Origin: Filimonas zeae
GTDB taxonomy: Bacteria; Bacteroidota; Bacteroidia; Chitinophagales; Chitinophagaceae
Assembly: GCF_014641615.1 (NCBI RefSeq)
Contig: NZ_BMIB01000001.1
Location: forward strand, 1,178,769-1,242,768
DNA: 64,000 nt
Direction: 5' to 3'
Part shown: positions 47,888 through 55,493 of the stretch, one piece after another
How positions within the stretch are numbered: position 1 is the first letter of the stretch
Layout of the letters: each line of letters opens with the position of its first letter
Notes under the pieces: generated by a model
The model's database searches: none
Seen by the model: the letters and a program-made list of their open reading frames with translations, nothing else
What the model was told of the DNA's origin: nothing
Position numbers and translations under genes: made by a program

Positions 47888-48566
47888 TTTAATATATTAC
47901 CCGGCCGTATGGCAACGTACTGCATTACCAGAGCGTATGCAACCGGCTGAGGGTGCAGACCTTTGGAAAGTAAATGTGAAGGAAGTGTATGCACTTGTAG
48001 CCGCCCACCGGCATCTGCTTACCAGAGAAGAAGGGGAGCGGGGTAGCCGTTTCCGCCGGGTGGAAGATGCCAGCCGCTTTTTTACCAGCCGTGTGGTACT
48101 GAAGTTATTACTGGCTGCCTATACAGGTGTGGCGGCAGAAGAGATACACATCCGGCGTACGGCCGGTGGTAAGCCCGAAGCAGATTATCCGGTGGCTTTT
48201 AATTACTCTCATTCAGGCAGCTATGTGTTGTTTGCCTTTAGCAGGCAGCAATCAGGTGTGGATATAGAGCAGATGCAGGAGCAGTTTGATTATGCTCCCG
48301 TGGCGGCGCAAACCTTTCACCCCTTCGAGCTGGCTTATATGCAGGCGGGTGAGGATATGCGGAAACGCTTTTACCAGCTATGGACCCGTAAAGAAGCTTA
48401 TCTGAAAATGACGGGCCGGGGCCTGGACGATCAGTTGTCGCAACTGCATACGTTACGCCGTTCTTCTATTGTGAGTTTTGATGTGGATACGGAGCATACC
48501 GGTGCGCTGGCGCTGGAAGAAGGTGCAGCGGTTACTGTTGTTTGCCGGGAGTTGGTGCATCCATAG
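47874..48566 (+). CDS. 4'-phosphopantetheinyl transferase, Sfp/AcpS-like superfamily
   Basis: This protein of about 230 residues converts apo carrier proteins to holo form with CoA. The two diagnostic motifs are present: SGVDIE (D130, E132, magnesium ligands) and WTRKEAYLK (W170, K173, E174). The N-terminal PAVWQ segment fits two-lobed Sfp-type enzymes of secondary metabolism. I chose the ATG at 47874 over the one at 47856 because MVPADLI joins the conserved region directly and leaves a 14-base overlap with the NRPS gene. It shares the transcript and most likely activates the three carrier domains upstream (S572, S1647, S1020). Confidence 0.9.
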   Translation: MVPADLIYYPAVWQRTALPERMQPAEGADLWKVNVKEVYALVAAHRHLLTREEGERGSRFRRVEDASRFFTSRVVLKLLLAAYTGVAAEEIHIRRTAGGKPEADYPVAFNYSHSGSYVLFAFSRQQSGVDIEQMQEQFDYAPVAAQTFHPFELAYMQAGEDMRKRFYQLWTRKEAYLKMTGRGLDDQLSQLHTLRRSSIVSFDVDTEHTGALALEEGAAVTVVCRELVHP

Positions 48567-48663
48567 GTGTTGATTGCAATCGTTACCGTTGTTTTTTCGG
48601 GGCACTAAACCGGGATGCAGTATTTTAGTCTCATAACCACTTACCATCTAACGGATAGCTGAT

Positions 48664-49959
48664 ATGAAAAAGATTGTTTGTTTTCTTTCGTGTATAACTG
48701 CGTGTGTTTTATTGTTTTCCCAAACTCCTGCTCCGCTGAAGCTGGTGGATTTTGTATTAACGCCAGATCATGCCAACTGGAATTATACCACCGGTGAGTC
48801 TGCCACTGTTACCGTAACGGTATTAAAAGCGGGTGTTCCGGTTAAGAATGTGGTTGTGAGTTATGAAGCAGGCGGTGAGTTACTTGCAGCCGATAAAAAA
48901 GACAAGATATCATTGGCGGAAGGCACGGGTAAAATTGTGCTGGGTACCAGCGTGCAGCCGGGTTTCCGTTATCTTAAAACACGGGTTACGGTAGAGGGCA
49001 AAACCTATTCAGGAGAGATAAAGCTGGCATTTTCGCCGGAGCGTATACAGCCTACGGTAGAGCAGCCTGCTGATTTTGCGGCTTTCTGGGATACGGCTAA
49101 GGCCGAGGCAGCAAAGGTGCCTATGGATGCTATGGTAACCTGGTTGCCGGAAAAATCTACCGGTACCATAGACGTGTATCTGGTACAGCTGCAGCACACC
49201 AGAAAGGGACAACGGTTATATGGATACCTGTGCAAACCTAAGGCGCCGGGTAAGTATCCGGTACTGCTGGAAGTGCCGGGGGCGGGTATTAAACCTATTA
49301 CGCCTATGGTATCCTATGCAGAGCGCGGGTTTATTACTTTGAATATTGAGATACATGGTATATCTCCATTGCTGTCTGCGGAAAGCTATGCCGGCATCAG
49401 CAGTGCTTTTGGCGATTACTATTTTCACCGCGCAGATAACCGCGATCAGTATTATTACAAACATGTATATCTGGGCTGTGTGCGGGCGGTAGATTATTTG
49501 TGCAGCCTGCCGGAATTTGATGGTAAGAATGTGGTGGTTACGGGTGGCAGCCAGGGTGGTGCTTTAACCATGGTTACTGCTGCGTTGGATAAGCGGGTTA
49601 CCTGTCTGGCAGCTTTTTATCCTGCCCTGTGCGATTTAACCGGCTATCTGCATGGCCGTGCAGGTGGCTGGCCACATATACTGGGTAATAGCAATCAGCA
49701 ATACTTTAACAAGCCGGAGGTGCTGCATACCCTGGCTTATTATGATGTAGTGAATTTTGCACGGCATATAAAAGCTCCTGGTTTTTACTCGTGGGGGTAT
49801 AACGATAATACCACACCACCCACTTCTGTATTTGCTGCGGTAAACAGTGTGCAGGCCCCCAAAACAATAATAATAACACCCATATCGGGGCACTGGCGTT
49901 TTCCGGAGAGTAATGAGGCTGCTATGGAATGGGTGCAGCAGCAGCTGGTTCGTCCTTAA
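48664..49959 (+). CDS. Acetyl xylan esterase, CE7/AXE1 family
   Basis: This 431-residue exported alpha/beta-hydrolase carries a signal peptide (about residues 1-20), then a beta-sandwich N-domain of about 100 residues not found in all CE7 enzymes, and a catalytic domain. The triad reads S296 in GGSQGG, D381 in GYNDNTTPP and H410 in ISGHW. The motif RGFITLNIEIHG and the YFHRADNRDQ segment are typical of CE7. The family removes acetyl groups from xylo-oligosaccharides and other small acetylated esters. It is encoded opposite to the GH cluster and ends convergently, overlapping the 3' end of the FISUMP gene by four bases. A weak -7-like box TATTTTAG lies at 48621-48628. Confidence 0.85.
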   Translation: MKKIVCFLSCITACVLLFSQTPAPLKLVDFVLTPDHANWNYTTGESATVTVTVLKAGVPVKNVVVSYEAGGELLAADKKDKISLAEGTGKIVLGTSVQPGFRYLKTRVTVEGKTYSGEIKLAFSPERIQPTVEQPADFAAFWDTAKAEAAKVPMDAMVTWLPEKSTGTIDVYLVQLQHTRKGQRLYGYLCKPKAPGKYPVLLEVPGAGIKPITPMVSYAERGFITLNIEIHGISPLLSAESYAGISSAFGDYYFHRADNRDQYYYKHVYLGCVRAVDYLCSLPEFDGKNVVVTGGSQGGALTMVTAALDKRVTCLAAFYPALCDLTGYLHGRAGGWPHILGNSNQQYFNKPEVLHTLAYYDVVNFARHIKAPGFYSWGYNDNTTPPTSVFAAVNSVQAPKTIIITPISGHWRFPESNEAAMEWVQQQLVRP

Positions 49960-50684
49960 TCTTTTATACAACGTACAGATAAGCCGTAAGTGTAATACTG
50001 CGGATCTCTTTTTACATCGGCAAAGGTGCTGTAGAAGCGTGGGCTCCAGGCAAACAGTTCGTAACTGCCATGGGTATGCCACCAGTAGCCATTACTGCCT
50101 AAGGTGTGAAAGCTGCCATCGTTTCCCATACGGTAGCCGCCGGGCAGTGCATTAAAACCATCGGCTGTGGGCATGTGCAGCCGGGCCGTGTTCCAGCTGG
50201 TTGCTTTCAGGTAAGCGCCCGCCACGGTATCGCCACGCAGGTTTTTTACCAATGTACCCAGTTCAGCGGCGGTGGGTATGTGCCAGCCTGTAGGGGCCAG
50301 TTGGCGCGGGTCGCTGATGGCATACCAGTTGTACAGGCAACCATAGAACTGTTTAACAGGTGTACTGTCAGCTATAATGCTTCCGTTGCCTGCAATAGTT
50401 GAGGTAGGGTGCCACAAAAGCGAAGTATCGTTGTTGTAGTTACAGCGGGCACCGGTTCGCGTATTGCTCCAGGCAGGCGTATCTGTAATATACGGAATAC
50501 TGTCGCCATTGCGGTAACGTGTAACACGCAGGTTCTGCGCCATCCAGTATTGATTTCCTATTTTAATAACAGGGTAGGTGTTGCCATCTATATCGGTAAC
50601 AACAGCAGGTGTTGGTTTTCTACAAGCCTGGGTTGCTATTATAAGAATGAACAGAGTAAGGTAGCGTGCAGTTTTCATGTGCAT
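49956..50684 (-). CDS. FISUMP-domain lipoprotein
   Basis: This 242-residue exported protein has a lipoprotein signal (lipid cysteine near residue 21, IIATQAC). It has the Fibrobacter succinogenes major paralogous domain: DIDGNTYPVIKIGNQYWMAQNL, YGCLYNW, PTGWHIPTAAEL, ADGFNALPGG and SVRCIKD. The domain is surface-associated and of uncertain biochemical role; it is frequent near adhesion and carbohydrate loci. The ATG at 50678 (MKTARY) is an equally good start. It ends in a four-base overlap with the CE7 gene on the other strand. Confidence 0.85.
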   Translation of the reverse strand: MHMKTARYLTLFILIIATQACRKPTPAVVTDIDGNTYPVIKIGNQYWMAQNLRVTRYRNGDSIPYITDTPAWSNTRTGARCNYNNDTSLLWHPTSTIAGNGSIIADSTPVKQFYGCLYNWYAISDPRQLAPTGWHIPTAAELGTLVKNLRGDTVAGAYLKATSWNTARLHMPTADGFNALPGGYRMGNDGSFHTLGSNGYWWHTHGSYELFAWSPRFYSTFADVKRDPQYYTYGLSVRCIKD

Positions 50685-50704
50685 GTTTTAACTGATAAAT
50701 AGGG

Positions 50705-51265
50705 TTAGCTGGTTTTAAAAACGGCTATGCGGTTGCCATTCCAGTAATAGAGGGCATGCCTGTTTTCAAAATAATACAGGTTAATGCCGTTGGAGGGGAG
50801 AATGAGTGAGGTGATGGTGGGGTAGGCAATGTCTATCTGCCCCGGTGGTTCCGGGTGCAGGCCATAGGTTACTTTCTGATTATTGTGGAGGGGTATAGAA
50901 AAGTCTTCCACCCACTGCCAGTTATAGCCGGTGTCTGTACCCATTAGCAGCAGCAGCTTCAGGGTTTGCTGTTCTTTTATCAGCATTGCCATGTCTGTAC
51001 GCTGATCATCGTTGATGTCCACGGCGGCATACCAGGGCATGGCATAGGTTGTATCGTAGAAAGACCAGAAGCTATTGTCGTAATCGGCCTGCGTACAAAT
51101 GCGGCATCCCGGAAACGTATTGCGTATAAAGGTCGCCAGCGTATCTGTTGGTGCTTGGGTAACCGTAAACTGTGTAGCGGGCAGCATTAGCTGGCGTACA
51201 TCTGGTGTAGGGTTGTTGCATGCCACTACAGGCAGTAATAACAGGTATATAAGCTTGTTCAACAT
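50705..51265 (-). CDS. Lipoprotein of unknown function
   Basis: This 186-residue protein has a clear lipoprotein signal (YLLLLPVVAC, lipid cysteine near residue 16). The mature part contains CRIC (about 54-57) and the segment AVDINDDQRTDMAM, which resembles a calcium-binding or FG-GAP-like loop. The rest is beta-strand-rich. I cannot name a family. It is 20 bases upstream of the FISUMP gene on the same strand, so the two are likely one transcript, with a shared regulatory motif about 40 bases before its start. Confidence 0.65.
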   Translation of the reverse strand: MLNKLIYLLLLPVVACNNPTPDVRQLMLPATQFTVTQAPTDTLATFIRNTFPGCRICTQADYDNSFWSFYDTTYAMPWYAAVDINDDQRTDMAMLIKEQQTLKLLLLMGTDTGYNWQWVEDFSIPLHNNQKVTYGLHPEPPGQIDIAYPTITSLILPSNGINLYYFENRHALYYWNGNRIAVFKTS

Positions 51266-51288
51266 GTTTGTTTGTATGGCATATAAGT

Positions 51289-51319
51289 GCCAATTATTTT
51301 AACGGATGAATCGTTAAAA
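51289..51319. promoter_or_regulatory. Inverted-repeat motif TTTTAACG..CGTTAAAA, copy 1
   Basis: TTTTAACG (51297-51304) and CGTTAAAA (51312-51319) form a perfect 8-bp inverted repeat around GATGAAT. The 16-base part GCCAATTATTTTAACG (51289-51304) is the exact reverse complement of 52463-52478. It lies before the start codon of the lipoprotein at 51265 and after the beta-helix gene, so it may be an operator and/or a terminator stem. Confidence 0.45.
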
Positions 51320-51334
51320 AATAATAGTTACAGA

Positions 51335-52435
51335 TTACCAGGAGCCGTTAGCGGCAGTATAGGTTTGGCCGTTTACTTTGGTGGTACAGCCAGAGGTTCT
51401 TACGTGCTGTACATTCGGGTGGCCGCCTGAAACTGTGCCTGCGTTTACTTTGGTATTAGAGGCGTCTTCCAGGAAGATGCCGTGACTGGTGGAGTTGGCA
51501 ATGTCTACAGTACTAACAGTAGTTCCGTTACTGCCGGATACACTGAAAAATCCACGGCCGCTGTTACGTGAGTACACTTTGGTACAGGTAACGTTGGGGC
51601 CGTTGTTATTAGCTACGCGAAAAGTGGCATATCCGCCGCCGTTGCAGTTGTAGTTACCGGTTACGGTGCCTACGCTGCCGTTTTTAGACTGGTTCAGCAA
51701 TACACCGCAGCCATAGTTGTTGCTGCTGGTTACGTTGCCAATGGTAAAGCCATCCAGTCCGTAGGTTTCAATAGACATATCGCCGCCGTTGATGTTAATG
51801 TTACCGCTGATGTTGAGGTTACTGGTAGCAGCCGTACTATGGTCAACCCGTATACCCAAACCAAACTGGCCCGAGCCGTTAGTAAGGTTCATGGTAATGT
51901 TGCTGATGGCCATGTTGGTACAGCCTTTAAACCAGATGCCGTAACGCGGGTTGCCGGCTACATTCAGGTTCTTTACTTCAATCTGTGTTTTACGGTCTGC
52001 CTGTACAGGTACAATCAGCAGGTCGTTACTATTGCAGGTAAAAGTGGTGCCTGCAAAATCCAGCCCGGTATAGCTTTGCATTTTAACGCCTTTTACGGCA
52101 CCGCCTGAGTTACCGGAACTTCCTGAGTTTTTAATGGTTACCCACTCTTTACTGGTGCGTCCGGGTGTTAAGCCACCTATGGCTGCGTTAATGGCGCCGA
52201 TATAATCTGTTCCCAGGTATATCTGGGTGCCGTTTACACTGGCGCGGTAGTTGGAACCGATTTTTACCACTTCTGCACTGCTGGCAGCTGCTACTGCGGC
52301 TAATTGACCAGGAACGGAAAGGGAAGCGGTGTTTTCTTCAGGTGCAACCGAGTTTTTGGAGCATCCTGCAATAATTACGGCTACTGCCATTGCCATGGAG
52401 GCAGCTACCTTTACAGGCATTGCAATCTTTTTCAT
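51335..52435 (-). CDS. Lipoprotein with right-handed parallel beta-helix (pectate-lyase-like fold)
   Basis: This 366-residue exported protein has a lipoprotein signal (AVAVIIAGC, lipid cysteine near residue 25) and a linker. A long run of short beta-helix coils then starts near residue 110, for example GIWFKGCTNMAISNITM, GLGIRVDHSTAATSNLNI, GCGVLLNQSKNGSVGTV and HGIFLEDASNTKVNAG. The Asn-ladder and alternating Gly/Asn pattern fit the pectin-lyase fold. No catalytic motif can be assigned, so polysaccharide lyase, hydrolase and mere binding all remain possible. It precedes the GH cluster in reverse order, and its start is 24 bases from a motif shared with the next gene. Confidence 0.75.
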   Translation of the reverse strand: MKKIAMPVKVAASMAMAVAVIIAGCSKNSVAPEENTASLSVPGQLAAVAAASSAEVVKIGSNYRASVNGTQIYLGTDYIGAINAAIGGLTPGRTSKEWVTIKNSGSSGNSGGAVKGVKMQSYTGLDFAGTTFTCNSNDLLIVPVQADRKTQIEVKNLNVAGNPRYGIWFKGCTNMAISNITMNLTNGSGQFGLGIRVDHSTAATSNLNISGNININGGDMSIETYGLDGFTIGNVTSSNNYGCGVLLNQSKNGSVGTVTGNYNCNGGGYATFRVANNNGPNVTCTKVYSRNSGRGFFSVSGSNGTTVSTVDIANSTSHGIFLEDASNTKVNAGTVSGGHPNVQHVRTSGCTTKVNGQTYTAANGSW

Positions 52436-52451
52436 AAGACTTCTTTAAATA

Positions 52452-52478
52452 GTTAAGCGAATCGTTAAAATAATTGGC
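52452..52478. promoter_or_regulatory. Inverted-repeat motif, copy 2, before the beta-helix gene
   Basis: GTTAAGCGAATCGTTAA is an imperfect palindrome followed by AATAATTGGC. The 16 bases CGTTAAAATAATTGGC (52463-52478) are the reverse complement of copy 1. It sits 17-43 bases before the start codon at 52435. Confidence 0.45.
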
Positions 52479-52594
52479 TTACTAAATATGCTGAATATTG
52501 TCTGTAACAGTGTCCTGTACCGTCCCGCGGCAGTCCCAGTATGAAACTTATCTTTCTCTATTTGGGAATTTTGATTCTTTTAACTTTTGTAAGT

Positions 52595-52716
52595 TGTTGG
52601 TTATTAGTTGGTTTTTGGTTTGGCATGCCTGTTGAGGTCTAATATATGTCCGTTTTTAATCCGAAAGAAAACTGTGAACGTAGGGTAGCTGGCCGCTGAA
52701 CCAGCTACCCTTTTTT
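52595..52716 (+). ncRNA. Possible small plus-strand RNA between minus-strand genes
   Basis: A -7-like box TAACTTTT (52581-52588) with TTTG 16 bases upstream (52561-52564) is followed, about 95 bases on, by a strong terminator whose T run is on this strand. The transcript would lie wholly in the gap between two minus-strand genes. It shows little internal structure and no similarity to the 36.7 kb candidate. Confidence 0.22.
52683..52716 (+). terminator. Strong hairpin with T run beside the GH2 gene end
   Basis: A 10-bp stem GGGTAGCTGG/CCAGCTACCC around CCGCTGAA. The T run (52711-52716) is on the plus strand, yet the gene ending here (GH2, stop at 52725) is on the minus strand. The hairpin may still stop minus-strand transcripts; the T run suggests it serves a plus-strand transcript. 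Confidence 0.75.
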
Positions 52717-52724
52717 ATTGCCTG

Positions 52725-55460
52725 CTATTGAACCTTCAGTATAACAGAAGCCGGTGTTAATCCTTCTGCTTCTGCAGTCACCTTTATCTCACCTGTTTTT
52801 CCTTGTTGCGTACGCACAATTACCATACAATGGCCATTGAATGCGCTTTTTTCTGTACTGGCAAACGATTGCATATCAGCAGCATTGCCGTTGTCGGTGG
52901 CGGCTATTGTACCGGGGCCTTGTATGGTAAAGCGGAGTTTGTTACCGGCACGGGGTGCTGTAGTGCCGGTGGCATCTGCAACGCGTACGGTAATAAAGGC
53001 CAGATCGTGCCCGGTAGCCTGCAGGGCACTGTGGTCGGCAGAAAGCTGAAGTTGCGAGGCATTACCCGCGGTATGTATTTCATCTTCCGCCCATTTTTTA
53101 CCATTGCGGTAGGCTATTACTTTCAGCTGGCCGGGTTGGTAGGTAACCTCATCCCAGCGGAGGCGGTATTGGTTAAGGGCTTTCTTTTTTCTACCCAGCG
53201 AGCGGCCGTTTAAAAATAACTCGGCTTCATCGCCAGAGGTAAACACATGCACAGGTGTGGTATCACCTATACGGTCGGGCCATGTCCAGTGCGGTAATAT
53301 ATGTGCCATGGGGTGTTGCGGACGCCAGTAAGCCTGATACAGGTAATAGCGGTCTTTTTTAAAGCCAGCCAGGTCAATTACACCAAAATAAGAGCTGCGC
53401 GATTGGTAGTAGGGAGAAGGCTCACCCAGGTAATCCCAGCCGCTCCACACAAAGCCGCCTGCCACATAAGGGTGGTTTTCCAGTGTGCTGAATACTTTAT
53501 CTGCCGAAGAGCCAAACTCTACCGAATACAATTCATAAGCGCTTACCTGTTGCGTAGTATCATTACCGCCCTGTTTGTTTTTAACCGGGGCGCTGATGCC
53601 TTTATATACCGGAAACAGGTATTCGCCACGGCTGCTGAGGGCAGCAGCGTTTTCAGAACTCAATATCATTTTGCCGGGAAACTTCTCATGAAACTTTGGA
53701 AACAGCGGAGGCGTAGTAATGCCTTTGAGGCCTTTGTAAGCCTCGCTGTAGCGGATGCCTTCGCCCTGATAGTTCAGGCTGATAACGTCTACTTCCTGCG
53801 GCAATGGCATATCGGGTTTGGCATAGTTCATGGCAACGGTAGCGGGGCGGGTAGTATCTTCTTCTTTAACAAACTGGTATAACCTTCTTGCTACGGCGGC
53901 TCCTTTTTCGGCGGTGTATTGCTCACCTACTTCGTTACCAAAACTCCAGAGTATAACGGAGGGGTGATTACGGTCTCTGCGTATCAGCGCACGCAAATCC
54001 TGCTCGCTCCAGTCGGGGAAGATGAGGTGAAAATCCCAGGGTGTTTTCTTTGTTTCCCAGGAGTCGAATACTTCATCTACTACCAGAAAGCCCATGCGGT
54101 CGGTTAATGCCAGCAGTTCGGGTGCGGGCGGGTTGTGCGACATGCGGATGGCGTTGCAGCCCATATCGCGCAACATTTGCAGCTGCCGTTCGGCGGCGCG
54201 CACGTTGAAGGCAGCGCCCAGGGCACCCAGATCGTGGTGCTGGTTGGCGCCTTTGATAATAATTTTCTCTCCGTTTACCAGCAAGCCTTTTTCGGCATCA
54301 AACTGCAGTTTACGTATACCAAACAGGGTGCTATAGGTGTCTGTTGGTTGTCTGTGGTTGTATACGCTGGTAATAGCTATGTATTGGTTGGGTGTTTGGG
54401 TAGGTGGTGGTCCCCATAGTTTTGGGCGGCTTATAACGGCTGTGCTTTTAATAGTGCTATCTGTACCGGGCAGTAACGTGGTGGAGGCGTGTGTAATGCG
54501 CGCTAGAGGTTTGCCGGTGGGTTGCCCGCCAGGGGTGGCCGCAAATATTTCTGTAACAGCAGTAATATTTGCTGTTGTGGTGGTTTGGTTGGTAAGGGTT
54601 AGTTGCATATCTGCCACGGCACTGGCAGCAGATACATTACGGGTAGTAATGAAAGTGCCCCATTGCGCCGTGCGTACTTTGTTTACTCTGGTAAGCCATA
54701 CGTTGCGGTAAATGCCGCCGCCGGGGTACCAGCGGGAGGAATTGAGCGGGTTATCCAGCCGTATAGCCAACTGGTTAATGCCACCGGGTTTTATGTAAGG
54801 TGTAAGATCTATCTGCCACGAGGCATAACCGTAAGGCCAGCCACCTGCCAGGTGACCGTTTATCCATACCATGGCATAAGACATGGCGCCATCTATTTCC
54901 AGTATAATGGATTTGCCTGCATCGGCGGCAGGTATATTTAGTTTTTTGCGGTACCAGGCAACGCCCTGGCTGGGCAGGCGCCCCATGCCGCCGCCTACCA
55001 GTGCTGGTTCGCCCTTGTAAAACGGACCTTTTATAGCCCAGTCGTGCGGCAGGTCTACACTTTCCCAGGCGTTATCATCAAAGCTGTTTTGTACAAAGGA
55101 AAAGTTGCTGCCGGGGTTGCCTTGCGGCCTGGTATGGCGTGCGTTTGCATTTTTAATAAAGGCATTACCGGTAGGTAGTATATAGGGTTTTAATACAGTG
55201 CGCTGCGTTGTTACCTGTATGGCCTCTGTGGGGCGTGCATCGGCAGGTTTATCATCTCTGGCATCTGTTATTTCCGGCCTTACATCGTATATAAGGCTAT
55301 CTGGTTGTTCGCTGGTAGCGTAGCGGTAAAATTTCCAGCCGTTGCTTATACAGGTACGTTCCCGCAGCGGGGCTTTGGCAACCTGCGCCTGCAGGGTTGT
55401 TACCAGGGCCAGCGTTGCGCACAACAGTAAGCTTTTTGTTGTAAAGTCGTATAAGTTCAT
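52725..55460 (-). CDS. Glycoside hydrolase family 2 (beta-galactosidase/exo-type)
   Basis: This 911-residue exported enzyme has a signal peptide ending near residue 26. The GH2 architecture follows: sugar-binding domain with DLPHDW (about 136-141) and GGGIYRNVWL, an Ig-like domain, the (beta/alpha)8 barrel, and a C-terminal Big-like domain. The acid/base is E510 in SFGNE and the nucleophile E603 in SSENAAALSSRG. The latter motif is that of a Bacteroidota subgroup rather than the E. coli LacZ type. Substrates could be beta-galactosides or other beta-linked side chains on xylan or pectin. It starts 33 bases after the acetylesterase stop and is the last of four minus-strand genes. Confidence 0.85.
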   Translation of the reverse strand: MNLYDFTTKSLLLCATLALVTTLQAQVAKAPLRERTCISNGWKFYRYATSEQPDSLIYDVRPEITDARDDKPADARPTEAIQVTTQRTVLKPYILPTGNAFIKNANARHTRPQGNPGSNFSFVQNSFDDNAWESVDLPHDWAIKGPFYKGEPALVGGGMGRLPSQGVAWYRKKLNIPAADAGKSIILEIDGAMSYAMVWINGHLAGGWPYGYASWQIDLTPYIKPGGINQLAIRLDNPLNSSRWYPGGGIYRNVWLTRVNKVRTAQWGTFITTRNVSAASAVADMQLTLTNQTTTTANITAVTEIFAATPGGQPTGKPLARITHASTTLLPGTDSTIKSTAVISRPKLWGPPPTQTPNQYIAITSVYNHRQPTDTYSTLFGIRKLQFDAEKGLLVNGEKIIIKGANQHHDLGALGAAFNVRAAERQLQMLRDMGCNAIRMSHNPPAPELLALTDRMGFLVVDEVFDSWETKKTPWDFHLIFPDWSEQDLRALIRRDRNHPSVILWSFGNEVGEQYTAEKGAAVARRLYQFVKEEDTTRPATVAMNYAKPDMPLPQEVDVISLNYQGEGIRYSEAYKGLKGITTPPLFPKFHEKFPGKMILSSENAAALSSRGEYLFPVYKGISAPVKNKQGGNDTTQQVSAYELYSVEFGSSADKVFSTLENHPYVAGGFVWSGWDYLGEPSPYYQSRSSYFGVIDLAGFKKDRYYLYQAYWRPQHPMAHILPHWTWPDRIGDTTPVHVFTSGDEAELFLNGRSLGRKKKALNQYRLRWDEVTYQPGQLKVIAYRNGKKWAEDEIHTAGNASQLQLSADHSALQATGHDLAFITVRVADATGTTAPRAGNKLRFTIQGPGTIAATDNGNAADMQSFASTEKSAFNGHCMVIVRTQQGKTGEIKVTAEAEGLTPASVILKVQ

Positions 55461-55493
55461 ATAGCTGGTTTCTTCTGAATATACTATTGATAA

